Counted from the first letter of the stretch, positions 33,401-43,468 are shown. The stretch is 64,000 nucleotides of DNA from Branchiostoma floridae (GCF_000003815.2 NC_049985.1:23191406-23255405), one strand, 5' to 3'. Numbers and translations: made by a program. Notes: a model not told the origin generated them from the sequence alone.

Positions 33401-36400
33401 GTTGACTTTCTTTCCATACCGCCTCCTTTATTCACCGGGTCCTCCCGTTGTCTTCCCTGTCTATGAACGTGGCCCCCTCCCAGTCAATTAAAAAGTTATT
33501 TCAGTGATGAACCGGGACGGGGGGGGGGGGGGATATAAACTTAGCCATGTTTGGGGTTGTGTTCTCGCCGAAAAAGCGCCACCTACATCGGCTACAAGCT
33601 CTGAGGAAGGTGTCTGATAGACACCGAAACGTAAGCCAAAGTTAATATAATCTGGTTGTGTAAAATTCTCGTAGCCTATAGTTTACCGATCTTACGAAAT
33701 TATTATCTTTACCTGGTAATATTCCGTGGAAGTTCAGTTCTGTTAGCCATGGTTGAAAGCCCGAGTGGGTCCGAGTGATGAGGAACTTCCAGTACCGTGC
33801 TGTTCCCTGGAACCCGCCGAACTCCTGCCGCAGGTCCGTCCCTCCCTGCACGTTAGTAACGGTCACGACGTCCTCCCAGTCGTACGGCCTCCCAACCTGC
33901 GACTTTTGCAGCGTGAAGGCTGCAACGTCGTGGGCTGTGTCTCCGTAGCTGTTGACTGCGATGCCGGTCAGCGTTTGGGGCACTGTGAAGTCTAATGCGA
34001 TGTACCAGTGGGTGCAGACGGTGCCATAAGGGTTCCAGTAGGTCCCGTTGTCCCCATCCAAGGCTTTTGCGGCATCATACGTCACTCCGTCGTGGACCCA
34101 CGGTGTGCCAGTGGACCCCACAACCCATGACGGATCCGGTATCAGCCATCCTGTGGAAGTGGATGGGGAAAAATACACATTACCACAACCCTGTTGACGT
34201 ACTGTTGTTTCGTTAATGTATACAATCGTTAATCATGCAATGAAATGACCTTATGTCTCTGCAAATACACATCTAAATTTAGTCTTAAATTTTGTTGCTG
34301 TGATAAATGATATTACAGAAAATCATACCATACTATCGTAGCTATATCATAAACGTCAATATGGCAATAAAGCAACGTTGCAGTGTCGTACCTTCAGGAG
34401 TCGTTAAAGGTTGTTGCTTTGTAGTCTTCTGAAGCTGTTCAAACCCTGTCCTCTCGACATATTGTGTCCAAACCTGGTGGCAAACGATAATACGAAAATA
34501 TGTTCTTGTCACTGTACAGTACAAAACTGGGGTTCATTATAGGTTAGGGCATTTTCTTACTTTATCTGTAGTTACCGTCTGGGGCATTTCAAAAGACTTT
34601 TCCTTACATTAGCTATAGTTGAAGTCGTTTCAAAATTATTCAATTCAAAATTGTTCTAAGACTGTTAAAAAGGAAGTTTGAACATGTGTGAACATGTGTG
34701 AACCTAAGGCTACCATATCTATAACCTGGAAGATTTCCGTGTTATTGATAAAAAGAAATGCATATTCTATTTTTTCTATTAACAGTTGCTTCTTGTTTTA
34801 CATAAAAGCAAAACATTAGAGGTCTAAAACTGCACGTTAAATGCAGGGTAGGGAACCAACCGAGAGGTTTCCATTTTTGTTTTCCAGTGTAGAATCGGTA
34901 GGGGTGGTGGGGAATGGTGACACTGGTCGGCTTGACGTACCACTCCGCTCCAGAGAACTGTTGTGTGTTGGAGGATGAGTCTCCTTCACGGTTGTGAGGA
35001 ATGTGACGAGACCAGCTCCTGCACCAATGACCGCAGCTACAACTATTGCGATGATGACGACCATGATGAGAACCAGATAGGAACGGTAAGATGTCACGTT
35101 GAAGCAGTTGGGAAACACACAACTGTCTCCAGCATCGTTGACGTGTTACATTATCTGTTGACCAATACATCTTGATGTAATTAAAAGGAAAAGCAAATTC
35201 ATGATATAAAATACTCCACTTGTCTTAATTTTGTTATAATTTCTTTGCGGATTTTAAATGGTAGCAAACAACAAAACGTACCTCCGTCGTCCTGTGGTAA
35301 CACACCCGCCGCGTACATCGGGTTCTCCAACAGGCGGGCACCGTTACGGCCCGTCTTGTCTGTATCTTCTGCAGTTGAGTGTCCATCGTGTCCGCTTCGT
35401 CTGGTATTTGTTACAGGCTCTGTAAATATAAGACTATACCAAGCTACAAAAAAGGCTAGCATAAACAACGACGTACTTGCGCACGGTGCATATACGTATT
35501 CGATGGCTAGATATGAATTTTGGGCCGTTCAATTCCAACGAACAAATTTCAAAGGAAGAGTCTGAGTCTGCTATAGTTAGGTCCTGTTGTATGGCCTTAA
35601 ATAACATTCATGCATTAATTCAACTGATATGAAAAGGTCCATTCATAGAATTCACAGAAAGGCAATCCATTTCCAACCCATTGATAACTTCTGAAGTTGT
35701 ACTGCTCGTTCACGCACATAGGTGCGCTCGCACAAACATCCTTTGTGGCAGAAATGGTAAAAGTTACAAGAAATTTACTGTTCATACAAGCACGTACTCG
35801 CACGCACACACACAAGCACACATTCAGTCCTTAAATTGTTCTATCCATTCCTATGTGGTGGAAATGGTACACGTTACAAAGCAACAATTAAGACGTACCT
35901 CCGTCGTCTTGACGTAACACACCCGCCGCGTACATCTGGTTCTGCAACAGGTCACCGTTACGGCCCGTCTTGTCTGTATCTTCTGCAGTTGGCTGTCCAC
36001 CGTGTCCGCTTTGGTGACTAGCCTGTCGTGGGCTGGTTCTTTCATCGTCACCAATGCAGTGGTACACGTCGTTGCCCGGATTCTGATGGAACTCATCGGT
36101 ACCAGGAGATTCTTGTTTGGTTTCGTCCTCTCGGAGGGAACCTGCCGAATGTCATGTGTCATCAATCGGATTTGCATATCAACAGTACCCGGATGTTACA
36201 TTTAATGACGTCATTAAAATGGCTCTCACAACATGGCGTGCATGTGAAAATGTTATCCCGAACAATATGTATATTTTGTTACAGTTTGATACAGTTGTAC
36301 ATCCTACTTTCTAATCTCTAATAATGAATAACCAAAAAAAGTTTATTGAAATAAATGGCCAAGAAAAACATCGATAAATTATATTTCCAGACATTTGAAG

Positions 36401-39400
36401 TTTAGAGAGAAAGGGCTTCTAAAATCCATTTTCTGATCTTAACTACCTGATCAAAATCTAACTCTTATCTAAAAAGTAAATGCTCAATTCATTCGGATGA
36501 TCATTGGTTAAAAAGAAGCCAACCGATCTGATAGGCAGTTATCATTATAGAATGTTCCATTCCTTTCCAGACAATTACTTGAAATTGTTGTTTACGACTT
36601 ACGGTGTTTTTCAAAAGAATTCCTCAAATTCAATCGGCCTTTGTTCTTTGAGTGGTATTTTTGATAGGCTCTGCAAATATCAGATTATAGGCTCTGCAAA
36701 TATCAGATAACGGCAAGTTACAAAAAAAGGCTTGTATAAACAACGGCGATACCTGCGCTGTACATATATGTGTTACAGACTTGTCTGTTCGGACAGTCCA
36801 TTCCAATTCACTTTACTAGATACATTTGCATGATATCACTTTTCAAAGGAAGAGTCAGAATCTGCAATAGTTAAATCCTGTTGTATGGCATTAAGTAGCA
36901 TACATGCACTCAACTGATATAATAAGGTCCCTTCATTGGAATTCACAGAAAGGGAAATGCCTTTCCAATCCCTTAAAAATGTCTCAAGTTGCTCTGTTCG
37001 TCCACGCACACACGTTCAGTTCTTGAATTGCTCTACTCATCCCTGTAGTTGAAATGGTAAATGTTATGACAATGTCAACAACAAAACGTACCTCCGTCAT
37101 CTTGTTGTAACACACCCACCGCGTACATCGGGTTCTCCAGCAGGCGGGCACCGTTACGGCCCATCTCGTCTGTATCTTCTGCAGTTGACTGTCCACCGTG
37201 TCCTCTTTGCTGACTAGCCTGTCGTGGGTTGGTGATATCTTCTTCCTCAGTGCAGTGACTCTCATCGACGGGCTGGTCATGGGACCCATAGGTGCCAGGA
37301 TATTGTTCTGTGGTTTCGTTGTACAGAACCATACATGCTAAGCATATTACAAAGAATGTGCTCTTTGACGATATATGCAATTACGAGAACGCCGTGATGT
37401 ACATAACCAAACCTTACCAATTAGAAAAAAAAATGAAAATGTGAAAAAATTACATTCACAAACATTTGCTTTGGAGACCGGAAGCTCAGTAAAGTTGAAG
37501 AGGAATCAGCTGAAACCTGGGTAAAGCACTAAGGAAGTACTCCCTACTGTGACCATCCGAGCAGCTACAGGGGTGAATTGACCCCTATAAATACATAAAC
37601 TAATAAAAATCCCAGACTGTCTACACCCTGGAAACAAAGGCAGGGACAGATTAGCATAATGTACTGGTCAAAAATTCAAATATTTTTCTCTACAGGTTTT
37701 CAAGGAAACACTATCAAACCCTGCAGAATGATCCAGATAGTTGTAACAAAGTTACATAATCGAGGTCCTAATAACAGCAACTTTCAAATTTTGGAAAACC
37801 AATCTTGTGTTCAAATTGAATTTCACTTTCAACTCTGCTCTGCCAACTTTGTATCAGTGTCTTTTGTATCTACAACACATGATTGCAACTTGAAAATCTT
37901 CCTTATAACTGAATTAGCTCTGATATTTATGTGTCTAGAAATATGGCTAATAATGTGCTGTCAATTTGTAAGTGTACCAACAGGGGCTATGTAGACTGGA
38001 CAAGTAACTGTCAGTTATGTCTCACAGTATCAGAGTAAGACAAGCCAGCATTTTCATTACTTTATATTCTGGGTTAGGTAAAGCCTTATGTATAATCATA
38101 CTCCAATACCTTATGTAGTATCCTAATTTCGAAATTGAATTGAAAATAAACTTGTGTTGGTCAACAGTCTCAGCCAGCCTTCCCCGATGTTTACGTTAGC
38201 CGAATTTATTGGGTGGTTTTATAGCACAGTGTTGGTCTTTAAATGATATAAACCTTTTCGACTGGCGTATAATAAATGCTTCTTATAGATTATTCAAATA
38301 ATGTCCTCATTTGCATAAACAATATCTGTTGATAATCTTCTCTGTCAATATTACACCTATTATTAAAAGTATAAAAGTCTGAATAAGGAACTTCAAGGCT
38401 TTCCCGACGTCCCCTCATTAATTATGTAAATGATGTCAGCACCAATCGGCAGCCCCTTCTTGAATAATTCTCTATCGAAGCTTGAGACTCAATAGGCCCC
38501 AGGAGTGTACTAGGACGCCAAATTTACATGACATACTTTCCGCTGAGGTGTTAATTTGCATACTTGATATTTAATCATATCTCTCTCGTTTTCTAACCAT
38601 ATTCTGACCGAGCTTTTTTGGTCAATCTGGCCCGGGGGGGGGGGGGGGCAAACATAATATCTGAAGATTTTAATAGATTTGGCGCTATTATGACGTAATA
38701 TAATCGAAGAACCGGTTAGAACCGAAATTAGCGATTTTCGTTAAAAAAAATTCCGTCTGTCAACAAACGGTTACCATCATGACTGTAACTGGAAAAAATT
38801 GAAAATTTTCCAAACTAGGTAAAATTGTTGCCAACTAGATTTTAAGAGAATTTGGTGGCTCTAGCGTAGGCCGTTCTGGCGTTATGCGACATAAAAGTTG
38901 GTGCGAGCCTCAAAAGACCTCCCCCCCCCGTCTGAATATGGTTAAATATGTTCCAGATTCCTGTCATGGAATGCAGTAGATGTGTAAACTTTCCTGCTTT
39001 TGATCCATGCAAATTACTTGTTGGTTTTCATACTTAGTATTACATTTGCGTCATCAATACCGAAAACCATGACGATCCGTCAACATATTCCTGAGTTATT
39101 CTGCTCTTGAAAAAAAAACCCTGCCCCTGCAGTTATAAAAAAAATAACATGGGAATCAACCTTCCTTCACGTACTTTCTGCACCAAGAGCTATCTACCGC
39201 TGAAAATATCATCATAGCATGCCACGAGATATCAAATACATAAGTGCCTCTACAGCTATAGTACCATAAGGTAACCCAAGCTCTAATTTTTCCAAGGCCT
39301 ATCTACATTGCAAATATCAAGAAGCATGCAACTCACGCAGGCATTCTCGAGTCATCGTGTTCATAGAAACAAACCTTCTTGGAAATGTGATTAATTCTCA

Positions 39401-39414
39401 TGTTGAACTGTTCG

Positions 39415-39476
<62 letters not shown>

Positions 39477-39887
39477 CGCGCAAATTCTTTGCTAAGGTTA
39501 TGACAATAATGTGTAACGTTACCTTTCATTTCCACTTTCCGTAAAGCACTAGGCCCAGTCACAGGGAGTTGGCTGTACGTCACGATATCAGTTGGTTCTC
39601 TACTCTGGGTACCGGTTTGCCGTAGATGATGGCACACATTGCTGTTCGGATCTTCACAGATCTCATCGACCTCGGTTTTTCTATCTGTTGTGATGTATGA
39701 TCAGCAAAAATAAACATTTGAAAGTTCCTGACTTTTATCGAGAGCACAGATTTGACCAATGCTACATTATTTGATCATGTTTATCCGGTATTATAGATCG
39801 ATGACTTTCAAAGACTTTTTTTTACCTACCTGAATTCAAATCTTGCCGTGAGGGTGATAGCCTTTCTCTGGTATTTGTTTTTCTCAT
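30454..39887 (-). CDS. Lectin receptor C (11-exon model): NPxY tail, one TM, discoidin-like and F-type lectin domains
   Basis: Exons, 5' to 3': 39887-39830, 39684-39523, 37337-37092, 36141-35899, 35419-35282, 35126-34861 (start uncertain), 34473-34392, 34150-33713, 33193-33010, 31197-30956, 30470-30454. The total of 2076 nt gives 691 aa. The tail is shorter than in A, with the SH3-like motif gone. Three exons descend from the NPxY exon (ENPMY, QNQMY, ENPMY). The TM segment follows, then one short stalk exon, a discoidin-like domain (about 399-544) and an F-type lectin (about 545-686) with the intact R-x-D-x4-R motif and Cys pair. Two features weaken the model: the Thr-rich stalk exon has decayed, and a 10-bp insertion before the TM exon forces use of a cryptic acceptor to keep frame. 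Inferred type II surface lectin. Confidence 0.6.
30530..30888 (-). repeat. tRNA-derived SINE, full length, minus orientation
   Basis: Head GGGACCGTGTAGCGCAGTGG with A box and GGTTCGAATTC B box, then GTGCCCCTGGGAAAGGCACTT and the ACTCAGGTGGAAATGAGTAC core, and a tail with GGGAATTTCCCGAGCAGCCC. In the 3' part of intron 10 of gene C, between the terminal exon and the lectin exon. Confidence 0.8.
30956..31197 (-). CDS. Gene C exon 10, F-type lectin second half
   Basis: 242 nt. [20 protein letters not shown] keeps the fucose-binding motif and vicinal Cys; [14 protein letters not shown] and LCEVQVF follow. Donor GTAGGT, acceptor GTCTACAG. Confidence 0.75.
31238..31722. mobile_element. TIR element with CAGTCAAACCTG ends
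   Basis: Left end CAGTCAAACCTGCCCGAGCG and inverted right end CAGTCAAACCTGTCCAAGAC flank 485 bp. Subterminal CGACCACCTGGCC-type motifs are repeated near both ends. No transposase. A related end fragment is present at about 55948-56060. Confidence 0.75.
31747..32583. mobile_element. TIR element with C-runs (TACCGGTGTGACAGCGAT ends)
   Basis: 18-bp inverted termini TACCGGTGTGACAGCGAT, C-runs up to about 18 nt, and repeated CTAGTGAT-TTCGCC-type words. A second copy of the left half is at 63185-63470. In intron 9 of gene C. Confidence 0.75.
32584..32960. repeat. GGTCCAGGTCCGG palindromic repeat
   Basis: Contains inverted GGTCCAGGTCCGG/CCGGACCTGAACC words and a CATACTCAAAACCATTTCGCTATA-like block shared with 57495-57640. 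Dispersed repeat, type unknown. Confidence 0.5.
33010..33193 (-). CDS. Gene C exon 9, F-type lectin first half
   Basis: 184 nt, phase 1 to 2. [50 protein letters not shown]. Acceptor CTTTACCAG, donor GTATGT. Confidence 0.75.
33713..34150 (-). CDS. Gene C exon 8, discoidin-like domain
   Basis: 438 nt, phase 1-1, 146 codons. SWVVGSTGTPWVHDG, KALDGDNGTYWNPYG, LDFTVPQTLTGIAVNSYGD, GTARYWKFLITRTHSGFQPW, LTELNFHG. Close paralogue of A exon 10. Confidence 0.8.
34392..34473 (-). CDS. Gene C exon 7, stalk
   Basis: 82 nt, phase 0 to 1. VWTQYVERTGFEQLQKTTKQ. Equivalent of A exon 9. Confidence 0.6.
34608..34640 (-). pseudogene. Remnant of the Thr-rich stalk exon in gene C
   Basis: Only the last codons (TTSTIAN) and the donor GTAAGG of A exon 8 remain; the upstream part and the acceptor are gone. 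Confidence 0.55.
34861..35126 (-). CDS. Gene C exon 6, membrane-spanning exon
   Basis: Encodes SCVFPNCFNVTSYRS, a TM segment with VVIIAIVVAAVIGAGAGL, then the Pro/Ser-rich SRPVSPFPTTPTDS. Compared with A and B, an extra ACGTGTTACA-like 10 bp lies at about 35140-35149. With the ancestral acceptor the TM frame is lost; the acceptor CTGGAG at 35127-35132 restores it. The start is therefore uncertain. Confidence 0.5.
35282..35419 (-). CDS. Gene C exon 5, shortened NPxY exon (ENPMY)
   Basis: 138 nt, phase 1-1, using the acceptor TATATTTACAG. The 5' half of the exon type is lost. [17 protein letters not shown] before the donor GTACGT. Confidence 0.55.
35899..36141 (-). CDS. Gene C exon 4, exon with altered NPxY (QNQMY)
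   Basis: 243 nt, phase 1-1. SLREDETKQESPGTDE lead, [28 protein letters not shown]. The Pro of NPxY is Gln. The ancestral acceptor is mutated, and an AG 12 nt inside the old exon is used, keeping frame. Confidence 0.6.
37092..37337 (-). CDS. Gene C exon 3, NPxY exon (ENPMY)
   Basis: 246 nt, phase 1-1. [20 protein letters not shown] lead and [17 protein letters not shown]. Donor GTACGT. Confidence 0.7.
38597..38945. mobile_element. piggyBac-like MITE, second copy
   Basis: Ends TAACCATATTCTGACCGAGC and inverted GTCTGAATATGGTTA, with G-run and C-run next to the termini. Shorter internal version of 41173-42088. Confidence 0.65.
39414..39473. repeat. (CA)n microsatellite
   Basis: About 60 bp of pure CA, 50 bp downstream (transcript sense) of the gene C exon 2 donor. 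Confidence 0.95.
39523..39684 (-). CDS. Gene C exon 2
   Basis: 162 nt, phase 1-1. [20 protein letters not shown], then [20 protein letters not shown]. It lacks the [10 protein letters not shown] block present in A and B (in-frame deletion). Confidence 0.65.
39830..39887 (-). CDS. Gene C exon 1, start codon
   Basis: ATG at 39887, MRKTNTRERLSPSRQDLNS, donor GTAGGT. The RPLPxLP unit is deleted. Confidence 0.65.
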
Positions 39888-41172
39888 CTTCTTTCAAGCA
39901 ATGAGCTCACTTTGTCCAAGATTGGGCATTCCGCCCATAATTCAAAATGTCTTACAAACTGTCGAAAAAAGGGAAAAAATAACGTTTTTAAACGAATTGA
40001 CGTGTAATACTTGTCCAAAGAAAAATGATTGAATTGATCCGAGCTAAAATGTGAAATGTTTGTCTTTTGACGACGGTTTAAAGGCATTGCAGGCACATCG
40101 ACGACGTACCTAGACTAATGAGGTAAGACCTCATGAATTATTCATTAGTTTCCCAAGGTTGTTAGTAATTTTCATCAAAGCAGCAGTGTTCTTTTAACCC
40201 ACGTCTTGGTATACATTGTATTTAGTTTTAAATAATCAAAATTCTTTCATCATCATGCTACACCAGCTTGAATTCTTCTCAGAACACCTCAAGTTACGTA
40301 AATCTTAAATCGACGACAATGATAACACCAATCCTGCTAATGTCAACTCAGGGTACGCCTGCTCTATTAACATGACTGCCGACAAAGTAATCTCTAGATT
40401 GGTATAAACATAATTTTCTAGCTTGAAATAGTTGAGCTGTAATTTTCAACACCAAAATTGGACAAATTTTCGACCGCACAGCATCAGTCTTTGTCAAGGA
40501 ATGAACAATCCACTGCTGTCGTGACGTCACGTTATGATTGCAGATAGAACACGTGACTCGGTAAGCAGTGGATTATAAGTTGCAGGAAGTTTATGGCGCC
40601 CACTATCTTTATTTAGGGATGGTTGTAAAGCTCTGATGTAGATGTCTTCTTTAATCCCTCTAGCGAAAAAGTCTTGTTGCTATCATTTTCTAGCTGTTAG
40701 TGTAAAGAGGAGTGATCAAACAGCTGATTGGTGGCTATCAAAGCTCTTTATTTAGTTTCAACTGTTACAACCGACCGCCACGCACCATGTCAAAGAATAA
40801 AATGTCTACACTGCCAGTCTGGCATCTACTTTGAGTAGCACCTAGTTTGATTTGTAGTCTGTAGCTGGAGAAACGCATTTTTATTCGAGCAATTTAGTTT
40901 GCCCAAGGCTTAGGTCTCAATTGGAAAAGGTGGCCCTGCCGGGATTTTTTTTACTTTCGGGCATAACCCCAACAGCACAAAATTTATTTTTCCATCGCTT
41001 TTGTTGGTCGGGATATTTTTGTGTGCTTTCCTCTATAACAAAGGATGGTAACCATAAACGTCAAGACGTGCTGAAAAGGTACATTTTGCAAAATATTCAA
41101 CGAGAGTTCGGAACCATAATACCTCAATGAAATGTTTAGGCTTCTGTAAATTTTGTAGATTCCTTATTTATC

Positions 41173-42088
41173 TTAACCCTATCCAGACCGAGCTTTTTTG
41201 GGATACCTGGGACGGGGGGGGGGCTCTTTTGACCCCCCCTTCGTAATTTCAAATGGCTTAAGTTACGATCACCAAATTTGGAGGGGATGATGTACTAGTA
41301 AATTTTTATATATTCTGTACGTTTGGTATCGTAATGACGTTATATGACGTAATTATGACGTCATAATGTCATATTTTAGGCTAAAATCGTCTAAATATGA
41401 AATTTCCGCTATACTTAAAGGTATTTAAGAAAACGATGACTATGAAGGTTATCGTATTGGTGTCTAAGTCTGCCAAAACTTTTGTTGCCAATGACGACCA
41501 CATTGACGCCAATATGACGTCAGAAAATGACGTCATTTGTCCGCCATCTTGGATCGACAAGCTTGAATTTTCTAAAATACGATTGTTTCCACATATAACC
41601 CCAAAACCCAATGGAAGTGGACTAAAAAGGTTCAAATGATTGTGTTTTGTAAGAAAATAAAAGATTTTGACGGAATCTGAGTAAAAATAACATGTATTTA
41701 TCGTTAAAAATGGCATTGTCCGCCATCTTGGATTTTGACCCATGACGTCATCAAATTAGCATAAATTATGAATAATTAATTAGAAATGTAACTTAAAATT
41801 ACACAGGATCTTAATGATATAGATAAACAAGTTTGGTTTAGCAATAAAACTATGAAATCCCATAATTCAAACTGAAATTAGTAAATTTGGTAAAATATGT
41901 CAGAAACCTGTTGCCATGGCAACACGAAAAATCACAAACTAGATTTTTTTTCGTAGAATTGTTGCTAACAATATTTTAGGAAAAGTCACCAAGTTTCGTA
42001 GTCCTAGCGCACGTCATTCGGTAGTTATCAGACGTCAAACTTGGCGCGGGCACTTTTAGCCCCCCCCCCCCGGTCTGGATAGGGTTAA
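41173..42088. mobile_element. piggyBac-like TIR element flanked by TTAA
   Basis: TTAA-CCCTATCCAGACCG at the left and CGGTCTGGATAGGG-TTAA at the right, 916 bp including the TTAA sites. The TTAA duplication and CCCT terminus fit the piggyBac pattern. G-run/C-run subterminal tracts and ATGACGTCA words lie inside. No transposase frame, so non-autonomous. Confidence 0.7.
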
Positions 42089-42229
42089 ATTGACTATCCA
42101 AATCAAGCATAAAAGTTTCTAAACCGTAATCTTCGCTACAAAAACGACATGAAAATGACAAAGCTAACCGTCGTCTTTACATGATTAGGTGTTTGAAGAA
42201 ACACGGTCTGAGCTCTAGCGACTTGTGTA

Positions 42230-42587
42230 CTTGTGCACATAGGGTTTGTCCGTCCCACCCTGGAATACGCCTGCCAGGTTTGGCACCCTGGGCTTACAGT
42301 AGAACAGTCACGTATAATAGAACGTGTCCAGGTCAGAGCTTGTAAGACCATTCTTGGTCGTTCATACGGTTCCTACAGTTAAGCGCTACTGATGTATGAT
42401 CTAGAACCTCTGCATGTAAGGCGTAACGCTCACTGCCTGAAGTTTGCCAGATCCCTTGTTCATTCTGAGGTTTTCGACTGGTTACCACCACGCCGCTCTG
42501 AGGCACATGGTAGAGACCTCAGAAATGTTGACAACTTCAGCCAGTTTAAGTGTAGAACTTCACGCTTTAGGAACACTACGTTGCCAT
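42230..42587 (+). mobile_element. LINE reverse-transcriptase C-terminal fragment (5' part)
   Basis: Encodes FVRPTLEYACQVWHPG, then SRIIERVQVRACKTILG, a stop, and later FDWLPPRRSEAHGRDLRN, typical of the end of CR1/L2-like LINE ORF2. Broken by at least one stop. Its 3' part resumes at 43469. Confidence 0.75.
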
Positions 42588-42595
42588 ATTGTGTC

Positions 42596-43460
42596 CGGTG
42601 TACCGAAAGTGCGAAAAGGAACGAAAAGGAACGAAAAGAAACGAAAAGGAGCGAAAAGGAACGAAAAGGAACGAAAAGGAAAGTACAGAAAGTGCGAAAA
42701 GGAACAAGAAGATATGTCTCCAGTCTCCAGAAAACCATGTTGTGGGCCCTGTTCAAGGGAGCTGTCATGCTCGTGGGGCAGCAGTTTATTATTTAACATA
42801 TCATTCCAGACCGGATTTCTATTTATCCATCACCCACCAGTAACTGAATTTTAATCCTTACTTTCTTATCTCAATTCTGTTTCCTTGTATTTCGTGGATC
42901 TTCAGAGAATAATTTAGCCACACAAACCAAGGACGTTGCCACGTAAAAGAAACAAAGACTTTATCACATCTTGATACACAATCATTAAGTGCAGCGATGG
43001 TTATGTGATTTTCGCCACCAAAAGCTAGGCATTGCAGCCAATAAAGTGTTTACGATTAAAATCTGTATGGTTGAAGACCATGACTTGCCTGACTTGTTGC
43101 CTTTATGGCTTTATAACATCTTACAATATTGCTATGACTCCATTTCCTGATGTAACGTCCTTGCACAAACACAACAGCCTAAAACAGCGCCGTAAAAATT
43201 TGATATTGCCAAATTCTGAGTAAAATAAAACACGTTTCATATGCTTCTAACGCCCGCAGTACTGGTCCCTTATATTCTCATTGATTTTATTTCAGTTTGC
43301 TTCATACTTCGTTCCTTTTCGTAGCGAAAGTGCGAAAAGGAACGAAAAGGAAAGTACCGAAAGTGCGAAAAGGAACGAAAAGGAAAGTACCGAAAGTGCG
43401 AAAAGGAACGAAAAGGAACGTTTGTTTCTTTTCGCTCCTTTTCGCACTTTCGGTAGACCC
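42596..43460. mobile_element. 865-bp TIR element carrying 10-bp tandem repeats, inserted in a LINE
   Basis: Target duplication ATTGTGTC at 42588-42595 and 43461-43468. Inverted ends CTACCGAAAGTGCGAAAAGG (right) and GTACCGAAAGTGCGAAAAGG (left). Arrays of GAAAAGGAAC units lie at both ends (42605-42710 and 43325-43455). The frames rich in Lys-Arg-Asn-Glu here are only the translation of this repeat. Confidence 0.8.
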
Positions 43461-43468
43461 ATTGTGTC

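Larger units (their letters stand above)
37338..39522 (-). other. Intron 2 of gene C
   Basis: Non-coding. About 37.48-38.17 kb is unique to C and unexplained. The remainder carries the dispersed repeat shared with A and B, a piggyBac-like MITE (38597-38945) and a (CA)n tract. Confidence 0.45.

Noticed and set aside
37659-37994. 111-codon plus-strand frame in intron 2 of gene C
   Set aside because: No family signature or splice support, and it lies in an insertion unique to C; too weak to call a gene.
42392-42854. Long Lys/Arg/Glu-rich open frames
   Set aside because: They are translations of the GAAAAGGAAC tandem repeat joined to a dead LINE fragment; several frames on both strands are open for the same reason.
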